DNA of 64,000 nucleotides, from NCBI RefSeq assembly GCF_040932005.1, contig NZ_CP162414.1:2197501-2261500 (forward strand), written 5' to 3'. Under the pieces are notes generated by a model, which saw only the letters and a program-made list of their open reading frames with translations, ran no database searches and had not been told where the DNA came from. A program made the translations under genes and the position numbers. Each line of letters opens with the position of its first letter. The first letter of the stretch is position 1. Below are positions 17,908 through 26,641 of the stretch, piece by piece. This DNA is from Aestuariibius sp. HNIBRBA575 (lineage in GTDB: Bacteria; Pseudomonadota; Alphaproteobacteria; Rhodobacterales; Rhodobacteraceae).

Positions 17908-20424
17908 CTAATCGTTAGTTGTATCTAACAGCAAATTCAGCGCCTTAGCGGTTACACTCGCGTCATGCTCAACCTGATGCAGCCCCTTTTCATACGCAGT
18001 TTGATTCTGGCTGTGCTGGGCGTCGCTCACTTTGGACAGGGACACTGACAGCGCGTTCAACCCCAACAATGCCGCCGCACCCCGCAATTTATGCAGAATA
18101 TCTGTGATGGCAGACTCTTGCTGAAGGTCGCTTTTTTCGCGTAGCTTTGTCACCCCTTCGGTCAACTCAACGAAAAAGGCCTGCGCGGTTTTGTGGGTTT
18201 TTTGATCCCCCAATGCGTCACGCAATTCTGACAAAACATCATGGGCAAACAGGCCCGTCTGTTGTGGGTCAGCACCGCCCTGCAACGGGATGCCGTCCAA
18301 TGTGGCGCGCAAATCTGACAATCGGATCGGTTTGGTACAAAACCCTTCCATCCCGGCGGCTTTGGCTTTGTCGCGGTATTCCTGACGACCATGCGCTGTC
18401 AGCCCCAGAATATAGGTGGATTTATTGGGACCGTCCCCTTGGCGAATGCGGCGGGTCACTTCGATCCCGTCCATAAACGGCATGCTGATATCCATCACAA
18501 TCAGATCAAACTTGGTCTCCTCGGCTGTTTTCAACCCTTCCAATCCATCTTTGGCTTCGGTGACATTGCTGCCAAATCCGATCAACATATCGCCTAGAAC
18601 GGACCGATTGATGGCGTTGTCTTCGACGATCAGAACCGATCCAACTTTGGGATTGGCGATGGTCGTCTGCGCCGATATTTCAGGCAAATCATCACAACAC
18701 CGCGTCAATGGCAGCGTGAGCGTGAACGCACTGCCCTGCCCCACCACGCTATGCGCGGTCAGATCGCCCCCCATCAATCGCGCAACTTTACGAGAAATCG
18801 ACAGCCCAAGCCCATCGCCGCGCGATTGACGACCACTGGGCCGGGCAAGAGCGACAAAATCCTGAAAGATATCTTCGATGTTTTCGTCAGCAATACCCGG
18901 CCCCGTATCCGTGACAACAATGGTGGCTTCGGTGGTTTCCGGGCCGTGAATGCCGGCGACCTTTAAGGTTATCCCGCCGGTTTTGGTGAATTTAATCGCG
19001 TTGCCAATCAGATTGGTCAGAATTTGGTTCACCCGCACCGGGTCTGCCTTAAAATCCCGATCCATCCCAGGGTCAAAATCGACCTGCAATGTCAGGCCCT
19101 TTTCAGTGGCCAAGGTCCGCAAAACATCCGCCACACGGTTCACGGTTTGACGCAGTGAAAACCGTTCCGGCGACAGCGACATCACCCCGGTTTCGATCCG
19201 CGTAATGTCCAGCGCTTCGTTGATATGTTCCAGCAATATCTCGCCAGATGCGGCGGCCACCTGAACATAGCGGTCCTGCTGTTTGTCCAGTTTGGTGGTT
19301 TTCAACAGATCCAAAACACCCAAAATGCCATTGAGTGGCGTGCGCATTTCATGGCTCATCACCGCTAGGAAATGGGATTTAGCCAGATCCGTGCGTTTGG
19401 CCTGATCTCGGGCATCGATCAACTTTTGTTCGCTGATCTTCTGTTTGCTGATGTCACGAATGTAGGCGATAAATATCTCTTCGCCATTTTGCATTGCCGA
19501 CGTGATATTCAGCTCTATCGGGAATTCCTCGCCGGTTTTTCGAAGCGCTGAGAGTTCAATCCGCCCAGCGCCAACAACATGCGGTGTTCCGGTTGATAAA
19601 TATCGTTTCATTCCAGCCGCATGGCCAGCGCGGTGATGCATGGGAACGATGGTTTGGTCCATTTTCTGGCCCAGGATTTCTGCCTTGGACCAGCCAAAAA
19701 TGTTGGACGCGGCGCCGTTGAATTCGATGATTTCTCCATGGGCATTGGCAATCACAATCCCGTCTAGCGACGCCGATACTGTGACTGCCAATCGTTGAGA
19801 CGTGGATCGCAAATCTTCGTCTTTGCGCCGCGCTGCGGCCAGTAGCCACGCCAAATAGAGCAAAGCCAAGGCAAAGGCCGCGATCAAAACAATCGCGACC
19901 AATCCCAGCCACCGCAGTTTTTCAATAAAGACGTCGCGCCTGTTTTCCGAAAGCTGTGCCCCTTGCTGGAGCCCGACCAATGCAAGGCGACGCACATTGG
20001 GGCGAATATCCTGCGTCAGTTTTCGCAAATCAGCAATTTCAGGACGTCCCAAAACATCGTTCTGGTCCAGAATTTGAGCCACTGAAGCTTGAAAATCACG
20101 CAGTTGTTCGAGCAGGGCTTCGGCTTCTTCGTTGCCAACCCATAGGATCCGATTTCGCCCACTGGTCACAATATTCGCGCGACTAAGCGCAATATCCGCA
20201 CGCAATTTCACCCAATCCGTGTCCGGTGCTGCGGCCAAAGCCTGCTGTGCAAGGGTTGCGCTCAGATTGGCGAACTCAGTTTCAACTTGAAACACCGACC
20301 ATTGTGTATTGTCCGTCTCAGCCGTGGACAATGCGCGCAAATCTTTGGGCAGTTGCGCGATCAAGACAGAAAGCAGGGCAATCAGCCCTGCAATCAAACC
20401 AAATATGATGAGACGTGGTCCCAA
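17908..20424 (-). CDS. Hybrid sensor histidine kinase (PAS-HisKA-HATPase-REC-Hpt)
   Basis: Membrane phosphorelay kinase of 838 residues: TM1 near 5-24, periplasmic helical sensor region, TM2 near 175-200, a PAS domain (about 215-335), the H-box SHEMRTPLNGILG, ATP-lid motifs NLIGNAIKFT, DTGPGIADEN and GDGLGLSISRK, a receiver with phospho-acceptor in LIVMDISMPFMDG, and a C-terminal Hpt domain with ILHKLRGAAALLG. The start appears to be TTG 20424 because no ATG or GTG follows the upstream in-frame stop before the first helix. It lies 25 bases after a molybdopterin-fold gene and opposite a response regulator, its likely partner. Confidence 0.92.
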   Translation of the reverse strand: MGPRLIIFGLIAGLIALLSVLIAQLPKDLRALSTAETDNTQWSVFQVETEFANLSATLAQQALAAAPDTDWVKLRADIALSRANIVTSGRNRILWVGNEEAEALLEQLRDFQASVAQILDQNDVLGRPEIADLRKLTQDIRPNVRRLALVGLQQGAQLSENRRDVFIEKLRWLGLVAIVLIAAFALALLYLAWLLAAARRKDEDLRSTSQRLAVTVSASLDGIVIANAHGEIIEFNGAASNIFGWSKAEILGQKMDQTIVPMHHRAGHAAGMKRYLSTGTPHVVGAGRIELSALRKTGEEFPIELNITSAMQNGEEIFIAYIRDISKQKISEQKLIDARDQAKRTDLAKSHFLAVMSHEMRTPLNGILGVLDLLKTTKLDKQQDRYVQVAAASGEILLEHINEALDITRIETGVMSLSPERFSLRQTVNRVADVLRTLATEKGLTLQVDFDPGMDRDFKADPVRVNQILTNLIGNAIKFTKTGGITLKVAGIHGPETTEATIVVTDTGPGIADENIEDIFQDFVALARPSGRQSRGDGLGLSISRKVARLMGGDLTAHSVVGQGSAFTLTLPLTRCCDDLPEISAQTTIANPKVGSVLIVEDNAINRSVLGDMLIGFGSNVTEAKDGLEGLKTAEETKFDLIVMDISMPFMDGIEVTRRIRQGDGPNKSTYILGLTAHGRQEYRDKAKAAGMEGFCTKPIRLSDLRATLDGIPLQGGADPQQTGLFAHDVLSELRDALGDQKTHKTAQAFFVELTEGVTKLREKSDLQQESAITDILHKLRGAAALLGLNALSVSLSKVSDAQHSQNQTAYEKGLHQVEHDASVTAKALNLLLDTTND

Positions 20425-20449
20425 TTCAGCCAGTCGTCCTTTGTGTTCG

Positions 20450-20914
20450 TTAATTCATGACCGACAGCTTTACCAATTGCCAGATCGAACGCGCATAGAT
20501 GGTTTCGGTTTGATATTCTGGTGCCCTATCATATGGATACACAATCCAATATGGGCCCTTATCCCTGACCTGCATTTCCGCACCATTGATACGGGTGGCG
20601 ATGATCGGGTGATCCTCGGTGATGTCCGAAATGGGCATTTGAACGGCATAATCATTCAACGCGACCATGTTCAGTGTTTGCCCCTCTACATCCCCTAGAT
20701 TCAAAATGCTAAACAACGTCACCCCTGAAAATTCGACGGGCCCATCCGTCCAAATCGTTTCGGTCACAAAACTGGATTGCGGCATGGCATCCAACTCAGT
20801 CAAGCCCAGCGAAACCTGTTGATCACCGAACTCAACAATCAGCGTTCCCGGTTCAGCGAAAACGCCGACAACAGACATTATCCAAACGAAAAGTGCTCCG
20901 ATCCAAGTTTTCAT
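20450..20914 (-). CDS. Periplasmic molybdopterin-oxidoreductase-fold protein, no cysteine
   Basis: Secreted protein of 154 residues; signal peptide MKTWIGALFVWIMSVVGVFA. The body resembles the sulfite-oxidase-type molybdopterin-binding fold (VEFSGVTLFSILN, LNDYAVQMPISDI, KGPYWIVYPYD). It contains no cysteine at all, so it lacks the Mo-ligating Cys and is unlikely to be an active oxidoreductase. It is co-transcribed with the hybrid kinase, 25 bases upstream of it, and similar small genes accompany kinases in related bacteria. A role as periplasmic ligand-binding or sensory accessory of that kinase is inferred. Confidence 0.72.
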   Translation of the reverse strand: MKTWIGALFVWIMSVVGVFAEPGTLIVEFGDQQVSLGLTELDAMPQSSFVTETIWTDGPVEFSGVTLFSILNLGDVEGQTLNMVALNDYAVQMPISDITEDHPIIATRINGAEMQVRDKGPYWIVYPYDRAPEYQTETIYARSIWQLVKLSVMN

Positions 20915-20996
20915 TCTAATCTGACCCCTGACGGTTTGTTCTCAAAGGTGTCTAAAGCCTTTGAATGTTTTTTTGGATAATGCATGCGGATAGTTT

Positions 20997-21014
20997 ACTA
21001 TACCAAAGTATAGT
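20997..21014. promoter_or_regulatory. Inverted repeat in the divergent kinase/regulator promoter
   Basis: Perfect repeat with seven-base arms ACTATAC and GTATAGT separated by CAAA, in the gap between the molybdopterin-fold gene (minus) and the LuxR-type response regulator (plus). Heptamer inverted repeats are the usual target of NarL/LuxR-type regulators, so it is a candidate binding site for the adjacent regulator. Confidence 0.5.
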
Positions 21015-21078
21015 CCGATCTTGTGAGCATGCAAAATCTGTTCGTAAATTGTAATTGGGACCGAAATAGGTACATCTT

Positions 21079-21696
21079 ATGCCAACGATATTGATCGCCG
21101 ACGACCATGATTTGGTCAGGGACACAATTGCCGCCTATTTGGGGAAATCGGATGATTTCTCCATTCAAACAGCCTCAACCCTTCCCGAAGCGGTTGGGAT
21201 TTTACGCGGGATGACGTCCTTTGACCTTGCTATTTTGGACTATAACATGCCCGGAATGGACGGGTTAGCGGGGCTAGAACAGGCCATCGCAGAATTTCCT
21301 GTCACCAAATTTGCGCTGATGTCAGGCGTGGCCAAAGCCGAAGTCGCAAGAGAAGCGATGACCATTGGGGCGATGGGATTTTTCCCCAAATCGCTGACAG
21401 CCGATACGATGGTGAACGCGATCCGGTTTTTGTTATCAGGTGAAAAGTATTTCCCGTTTGATTTGGCCTTGGTGCCTGAAAACGAATCCAAAGGCACTGA
21501 TTTTTATGGGCTTTCCCCCAGAGAGGCGCAAACATTGCGCGGGCTTTGTGATGGTAAATCCAACAAAGAAATCGGTCGCGACCTCGACTTGCAAGAGGTG
21601 ACAATCAAACTGCATGTTAAAAACATTCTGCGCAAATTAGACGTCAAAAATCGCACTCAAGCCGCGCTATTGGCCCAAACGGATGGGTTTCGCTGA
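21079..21696 (+). CDS. LuxR/NarL family response regulator
   Basis: Two-domain regulator of 205 residues. The receiver keeps the acidic pair DDHD, the phospho-acceptor Asp in FDLAILDYNMPGMDG and the conserved Lys in FFPKS. The C-terminal LuxR-type helix-turn-helix reads LSPREAQTLRGLCDGKSNKEI and ends LDVKNRTQAALLA. Divergent from the hybrid kinase operon, so it is the probable output of that phosphorelay through the kinase Hpt domain. A perfect inverted repeat in the shared promoter may be its operator. Confidence 0.93.
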   Translation: MPTILIADDHDLVRDTIAAYLGKSDDFSIQTASTLPEAVGILRGMTSFDLAILDYNMPGMDGLAGLEQAIAEFPVTKFALMSGVAKAEVAREAMTIGAMGFFPKSLTADTMVNAIRFLLSGEKYFPFDLALVPENESKGTDFYGLSPREAQTLRGLCDGKSNKEIGRDLDLQEVTIKLHVKNILRKLDVKNRTQAALLAQTDGFR

Positions 21697-21717
21697 CCCA
21701 TTGGTTGCTGATCGCCG

Positions 21718-22668
21718 CTAAGCAGTGAGGTTGTGCCGCAATTTGTCCCAAAAACTGGCCACCGCTGTTAGGTCCTGAATTCCAAGCCCCGACAAACAAG
21801 CCAGCGTCGGGCCATCCGGGTTCGCCGCGCATGAAATGCCGACCTCGCCAATTTCAATCAGCTCCGACGCGGTGATAAACCCGGCCGCGATCGCATGGTG
21901 CGGGGCTCCGAACCTTTGGGCTGAGCTGATTGCGTCCACATAGACATTTGCGGATTTCAGGATGACGGGGTCGATTTCACATTTGGTCGCATCGTCTGAC
22001 CCAACCGACGTGATGTGCTGCCCCGGACGCACCCATTCGCTGCGCAAAATCGGTTTTTTCGCCCCCGTTGCGGCGATGATGACATCGGTCTGTGGAACCA
22101 CATTGGCCAAATCTGTCGCAACGTAGAAATCCACATCTGGAAATTTTCGTTGCAGGTTTGTCTTTAACGCCAATGCCTTGGCCGCAGATCGCCCCCAAAT
22201 ATGCACCTGTTTGATGGCGCGCACATGTAACAGGGCTTCGATTTGTAAACCCGCCTGAATGCCGGTTCCGATGACCACCGCAGATGACGCCGATTTGGGG
22301 GCCAGTATCTGCGCAACATAGGCGCCTGCGGCTGCGGTTCGGTAGTCTGATATCAGATGATCATCACAGAGGATCGCCAACGGTTTGCAGGTCGCGCTGT
22401 CGAAAACGGCGATCATCCCACTAGAGGTTGGCAGACCTTGATCTGCCAAAACACCGGACCAACCGGCCATTTTCACGGTAAAAATCGGACAATCGGGCAA
22501 TGTCGCCGATTTGATATGCATGTCCGCGCGCTCATTTAGATGCAAAACGTGAACCGGGGTTTGAACGTCCCCGTTTGAAATGGCCTGAAACGCGGTTTTT
22601 GCTGTTGGGATCAGGTTTTGAATGTCTAAAAAAGGGCGAATGTCCGCAGAGCTAAGAACAGGGATCAT
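21718..22668 (-). CDS. Ornithine cyclodeaminase / mu-crystallin family protein
   Basis: Soluble NAD(P)-dependent protein of 316 residues. The nucleotide-binding VVIGTGIQAGLQ, the substrate segments HIKSATLP and FTVKMAGW and the DDHLISDYRTAAAGA helix match the OCD family, which includes ornithine cyclodeaminase, pyrroline-2-carboxylate reductase and ketimine reductases. Substrate cannot be decided. It overlaps the PhzF-like gene by four bases (ATGA), implying one small catabolic or detoxifying operon for an amino acid. Confidence 0.87.
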   Translation of the reverse strand: MIPVLSSADIRPFLDIQNLIPTAKTAFQAISNGDVQTPVHVLHLNERADMHIKSATLPDCPIFTVKMAGWSGVLADQGLPTSSGMIAVFDSATCKPLAILCDDHLISDYRTAAAGAYVAQILAPKSASSAVVIGTGIQAGLQIEALLHVRAIKQVHIWGRSAAKALALKTNLQRKFPDVDFYVATDLANVVPQTDVIIAATGAKKPILRSEWVRPGQHITSVGSDDATKCEIDPVILKSANVYVDAISSAQRFGAPHHAIAAGFITASELIEIGEVGISCAANPDGPTLACLSGLGIQDLTAVASFWDKLRHNLTA

Positions 22669-23540
22669 GGTTCAAAAACCTCGCCTTTCCCGACAAAGCT
22701 AACCTCGCCTGTGACGGTGACGCGTTCGACATTATCGCAATCCCCATAAGGGGTTACGATGATTTCACTTGGGCGGCCGATGAAATGCCCCTGTTTTAGA
22801 ACAAAGCTTTTATTTGCTGGCACCAATCCATGTTTCAACGCATAGGCCCCGACCACGCCCGCCGCGCTGCCGGTGGCGACGTCTTCCATGACCCCATCAT
22901 TGTTCCAGTGGCGTCCCTCAAAGCTGTGCACGTCAAAAAGATAGGCAAATTCTGCGCCCAAATGATGCAGCCTTTCTTCTAAATCCGGCACGGTGATACG
23001 CGCCTCTTTCAACCCGCCCTCAACCGGGATCACCAAATATTTTAATCCGGTTGAAATGATTTCGGCCGGTAGGTCAGACGTTTTAGAAAGATTGAACAAC
23101 GGGGCAAAACTGGCCGCGTTTTCAAGCTGAGCGATCATGTCTGGGCGACCCTGATCCAACGCCCCCCAATATCGTCCATTTTGATGTAGCGTCGAAACCT
23201 CAACCTGGCGCCCGCCCTGCAAATGAATGGTCCAATGCTGATCTGCGCTGTTACCCGATTGTCGATGTAACGCGCAGGCGGCCCCGATGATTGGATGGCC
23301 GGCAAAGGGCAGTTCCTCAAACAGATCAAACACTTTTGCTGATATTTTGCCCCCATTCCCAGTCAGGAATATCGATTCAAAATGCCGTAATTCTTGGGTG
23401 ATCGCGAGCATTTGATCATCGCTCAGGTCGGCTGAGTCGAATATCACCGCAAGGCTATTGCCCGAATAAGGGCGCGCGGCAAACACATCACAATGGATAA
23501 AGTTGAAAGTTTTTTGAGGAGATGACATAACAACCTGCAT
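22665..23540 (-). CDS. PhzF family isomerase/epimerase-like protein
   Basis: Protein of 291 residues with the duplicated diaminopimelate-epimerase-like fold. Seen: FNFIHCDVFAARPYSGNSLAV at the N-terminus, the HFESIF segment holding the likely catalytic Glu, ELPFAGHPIIGAA and the C-terminal DVATGSAAGVVGAY. Such proteins isomerise small acids; only some make phenazine and no other phenazine genes are here. ATG 23540 is the first start; ATG 23528 with AGGTTG upstream is equally possible. Divergent from an ArsR-type regulator only 18 bases away. Confidence 0.87.
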   Translation of the reverse strand: MQVVMSSPQKTFNFIHCDVFAARPYSGNSLAVIFDSADLSDDQMLAITQELRHFESIFLTGNGGKISAKVFDLFEELPFAGHPIIGAACALHRQSGNSADQHWTIHLQGGRQVEVSTLHQNGRYWGALDQGRPDMIAQLENAASFAPLFNLSKTSDLPAEIISTGLKYLVIPVEGGLKEARITVPDLEERLHHLGAEFAYLFDVHSFEGRHWNNDGVMEDVATGSAAGVVGAYALKHGLVPANKSFVLKQGHFIGRPSEIIVTPYGDCDNVERVTVTGEVSFVGKGEVFEP

Positions 23541-23548
23541 AGCGGAGA

Positions 23549-23560
23549 ATCTATATAGAT
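23549..23560. promoter_or_regulatory. Palindrome between PhzF and ArsR-type genes
   Basis: Perfect 12-base palindrome ATCTATATAGAT covering the ArsR ATG and lying immediately upstream of the PhzF start. With only 18 bases between the two start codons, a regulator bound here would block both genes. Candidate operator of the neighbouring ArsR-type protein; binding is inferred. Confidence 0.4.
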
Positions 23561-23888
23561 GAATGACTATTCAGGTGACGCCTTTGTGTCAAGCGCGCGC
23601 GGCCTGTCAGCGCTGGCGCATGAAAACCGGCTGCGGATTGTACATTGGCTGTCTGATCCTGAACGTTTCTTTCCGCCTCAGGTGGATGGGGATTTGGTGA
23701 AGGATGGCGTTTGTGTCAGCTTTATCACCTATAAAATCGGGTTAAAGCAGCCCACCGTGACCAACCACATGAAAGTGCTGCAGGAAGCGGGATTGGTCGA
23801 TAGCAAGAAGATCAAGAACTGGGTTTTTTACAAGTTGCGACAGGATCAGGTCAGACAACTTGTTAAAATGATTGATGAAATCATCTAG
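23559..23888 (+). CDS. ArsR family transcriptional regulator
   Basis: Winged-helix protein of 109 residues (ALAHENRLRIVHWL, then LKQPTVTNHMKVLQEAGLVDSKKIKNWVFYKL). The recognition helix is TVTNHMKVL. The insert RFFPPQVDGDLVKDGVCVSF between helices is longer than in SmtB-type metal sensors, and I see no clear metal-binding motif, so an organic ligand is more likely. GGAG at 23544-23547 supports the ATG at 23559. Divergent from the PhzF/OCD operon, its probable target. Confidence 0.85.
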   Translation: MNDYSGDAFVSSARGLSALAHENRLRIVHWLSDPERFFPPQVDGDLVKDGVCVSFITYKIGLKQPTVTNHMKVLQEAGLVDSKKIKNWVFYKLRQDQVRQLVKMIDEII

Positions 23889-23939
23889 TGTGTGGTGACA
23901 ACAAGCCTAGGTTCGGCCGATGATCCCAGCAGAGGAACA

Positions 23940-23974
23940 ACAGTCCCGTTTTGGAGAAATCAAACCGGGACTGT
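23940..23974 (-). terminator. Hairpin between convergent ArsR and RTX lipase genes
   Basis: Nine-pair stem (ACAGTCCCG/CGGGACTGT) with a partly paired interior, 17 bases after the RTX lipase stop. On the minus strand it is followed by TGTTCC, moderately T-rich, so it probably ends lipase transcription and may also stop reads from the ArsR side. Confidence 0.55.
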
Positions 23975-23990
23975 AATGCTTGGATCGTCG

Positions 23991-26264
23991 CTATAGATAA
24001 AAGTTATCCGCAGTCAGGTCATGGGTGCCCAACAAAACAATCGCAAAGTCGGAATAGATATCACCATCATTGCTGCCATGGACGATCGTATTGCTGCCGC
24101 TATGGTAATAGCTCAGTTGGCCACGTTCAAAAACGATCAAGTCAGCCTCGCCGCTAAAGTGGAAAGCGTCTTCGGCCCGGAAGCGCTGGCCGTCAATGCC
24201 ACTCAGATCGATAACGTCCTGTGCTGCATTAAAGTCCGTAATCACATCTGCGGACCATGTCAAAGCATGCCCATCATTCCGCGCAATCGAATTGGTTTCG
24301 CCTATGCTATTGAACACAAACACATCATTGCCGGTGCCACCAGTTAGGGTATCACGACCAGTCCCGCCTTGGAGGGTATCCGCCCCTGCCCCACCATCGA
24401 GCAGATCAGCCTGCGCACCCCCCTGTAAGGTATCACTGCCAGCCCCACCATAAAGTTCATCGGCATTTGCCCCCCCGAAGAGTTCATCATGCCCACCACC
24501 GCCATTTAATGTGTCATTCCCATTTTGGCCCCAAATGGTGTCGCTGCCGCCTTCGCCTTCGATCACATCATGACCGGTTCCACCGCGCATTGTATCCAGA
24601 CCGATATCCCCATACATATGGTCGCCCCCCGAGCCACCATAGATCAGATCATTCCCCGTGCCGCCGTCCAAATGGTCCACGCCACCATTGCCAAACAACC
24701 CATCAAACCCAGCGCCACCTAGAATGATCTCATGCCCGCCGCCGCCATAGATGTAATCCACACCGGCCCCGACATTCAGGTTCAGAGCCGCCTCATTTGC
24801 GATCTGCGAATGGGCGATCAGCACGTCATAATCGACGCCGTGGAACAGTTCAGTCATGTTGGTCAATGTAATGCCCTGCGACTGCGCAAATTCGACATAT
24901 TGGTTATATACATGCATTGAATGGGTATCGACCGGGCCAATCTGCGACAGCAAATTGTTGTGAAACTCGTTCAAATCCCCAAAGTTGTCAGAGAAAAACG
25001 CAGGAATCCCAATGACATCCCCATCCATCCGAAACGAGGCCGCGTTGTCAAATTCAGGTAGATTGGTGAACACGCCCGGCGCAGCAAACGAAATGTTTTC
25101 GATAGATGCAGATAGCCCCCAATTGTTTAAAATGCTGGTCCAGTAATCTGCCATGCTGGATCCAAGGCTATGACCTGTCAAATAGACCTGTGTTATTTCT
25201 GGATTGACCGTGAGGTAATCCCTGATTGCATCCATCAGTTCGGTCAAATCTTGTAGGTGATTGTATTGCGCCAGCCAATCAGGCGCGGCGTCGCCAGCAC
25301 TGTTTGTCCCACGAAACGACACGAACATCGCGTCATCGGATCGCGCCACCAGCGCCGCTGCATTTCCAGATGTGTAAAACCCGTCAACCAGTCCGTCTTG
25401 CGGGTATTCCGGATCGCCTGTGGCAACGGGGCTCAGGCTTGGCAAATCGGAGGTTTGCAGAAAATAGAGCATCCCGTCTAACCGATCTGTCGCCGGGGTC
25501 GCTTGGGCGTTGAACGTGCCTGTTGTTTCATGCGGCTGTAACTCATATGCGGCCAATGAAAGGTTTGAAAACAAACCCATTTGCCCAAATTCATCAAACA
25601 CGTCAGCGGTGCTGGTGAATTGCGGGGCCCCGCCACCTGTTACATGTTCAAACACATTCCCCGCTAACCGCGTAACTTCGTCTGGGGTGATCGTTGGCAA
25701 ACTACGATCAGAGTAAAAATCCAATGGAATCGATGAGTAAAAAACCGTGCCAGCACCGTACTGATATGAAAAAGCAGCAATTTCTGTTGCACTTCCGGTT
25801 GTGAGTAGCGGCGTCGCCCCGACTGGCAGATCCGCCAAATTTGCATAACCATGCACTGAAAAGTTTGCATCATCATAGTCGACGTCTGTGATTGTGCCTG
25901 CTGATCCGTTTACAAAATCCGATGGGGCCCCTGCTGCGATGTCGATTTCGGTGCCGGTCTCACGCACAAAGGTCACCGTATCGCCACCCGGCAATATCGT
26001 CTGAGCATCCGTGACATGCCGGTCAAAAATCACCAGGCTCATCCCCGCATTTACGGCGGCCTGAATATTCGCCAGATTTGTCAGATATTCGGACCCAAAA
26101 CTGCCATTGTTGGAATTAACAACATAAAGAATGTCAATCTGGCTCAGCTCTGCTGCTGTAAGTGACGTCACACTTTGCGCGGTGTGACCGTTGTCCATAA
26201 TTTCATCAATCTGAAACGCTTCGCCCTGCGAAGCGTCCATCGAGTAATAACCAATAACACTCAT
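23991..26264 (-). CDS. Secreted RTX lipase with N-terminal GATase-like domain
   Basis: Large exported protein of 757 residues from ATG 26264, chosen because AAAGGTGG lies just upstream; the frame is open to a GTG at 26342 without a ribosome site. No Sec signal. Residues about 1-210 look like a ThuA/glutamine-amidotransferase-type fold (YVVNSNNGSF, MSLVIFDRHV). Residues about 230-500 form a class 3 lipase with the nucleophile elbow GHSLG. Then come some ten RTX nonapeptide repeats (GGxGxDxLx) for calcium binding, and a serralysin-type C-terminus (VITDFNAAQDVIDLSGID) serving type I secretion. No type I exporter genes are in the window. Likely an extracellular esterase or phospholipase. Confidence 0.88.
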   Translation of the reverse strand: MSVIGYYSMDASQGEAFQIDEIMDNGHTAQSVTSLTAAELSQIDILYVVNSNNGSFGSEYLTNLANIQAAVNAGMSLVIFDRHVTDAQTILPGGDTVTFVRETGTEIDIAAGAPSDFVNGSAGTITDVDYDDANFSVHGYANLADLPVGATPLLTTGSATEIAAFSYQYGAGTVFYSSIPLDFYSDRSLPTITPDEVTRLAGNVFEHVTGGGAPQFTSTADVFDEFGQMGLFSNLSLAAYELQPHETTGTFNAQATPATDRLDGMLYFLQTSDLPSLSPVATGDPEYPQDGLVDGFYTSGNAAALVARSDDAMFVSFRGTNSAGDAAPDWLAQYNHLQDLTELMDAIRDYLTVNPEITQVYLTGHSLGSSMADYWTSILNNWGLSASIENISFAAPGVFTNLPEFDNAASFRMDGDVIGIPAFFSDNFGDLNEFHNNLLSQIGPVDTHSMHVYNQYVEFAQSQGITLTNMTELFHGVDYDVLIAHSQIANEAALNLNVGAGVDYIYGGGGHEIILGGAGFDGLFGNGGVDHLDGGTGNDLIYGGSGGDHMYGDIGLDTMRGGTGHDVIEGEGGSDTIWGQNGNDTLNGGGGHDELFGGANADELYGGAGSDTLQGGAQADLLDGGAGADTLQGGTGRDTLTGGTGNDVFVFNSIGETNSIARNDGHALTWSADVITDFNAAQDVIDLSGIDGQRFRAEDAFHFSGEADLIVFERGQLSYYHSGSNTIVHGSNDGDIYSDFAIVLLGTHDLTADNFYL

Positions 26265-26641
26265 ACCAACCACCTTTGTCCCTTTGTTCAGCACCAAACT
26301 ATTTCTAATGATTTCAACATTGTCAAACCCAAGCCGGCTCACAGTGACATTCGGTTTATGAGTGCCAACACCGTTGAAATGCAGCGATTTAGAGCAATAA
26401 AGCGTCCGGATTAAGAGCGGTCAACAAAACGTCTAGCTCTCATATCTTATATTGGCGCGTTTTCCGGTCCAAGAAATCCATGCCATTCGCAATCGCGACC
26501 CGAAATACATATAGGACCCTGTTAAGAACCTCGTGCTACAACCAAAAACAACGTCCGCTTTTTCCCAATTGACGGATGTTTTTGAATTTCTAATACGGTG
26601 TCGTGACAAAGTCCGTGTCGCGCTGGAGAATACGCACCGCC
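26265..26641. other. Intergenic gap between divergent RTX lipase and GGDEF-EAL genes
   Basis: A 377-base region without a convincing gene. It must hold promoters for both divergent genes. A possible plus-strand promoter is TTGACG at 26569-26574 with TAATAC at 26591-26596, 16 bases apart, but the second box is a weak match. I see no repeat, tRNA or small gene here. Confidence 0.45.

Noticed and set aside
20943..20974. Six-pair hairpin followed by seven T on the plus strand
   Set aside because: Looks like an intrinsic terminator but no plus-strand gene lies upstream; kept out of the annotation as probably chance or a leader structure.
22665..23540. Phenazine biosynthesis
   Set aside because: Only a PhzF-like fold is present; no phzA-E or G genes are in the window.
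24310..24780. Repetitive DNA that could look like a CRISPR or satellite array
   Set aside because: Period and translation show RTX nonapeptide codons; there are no spacers.
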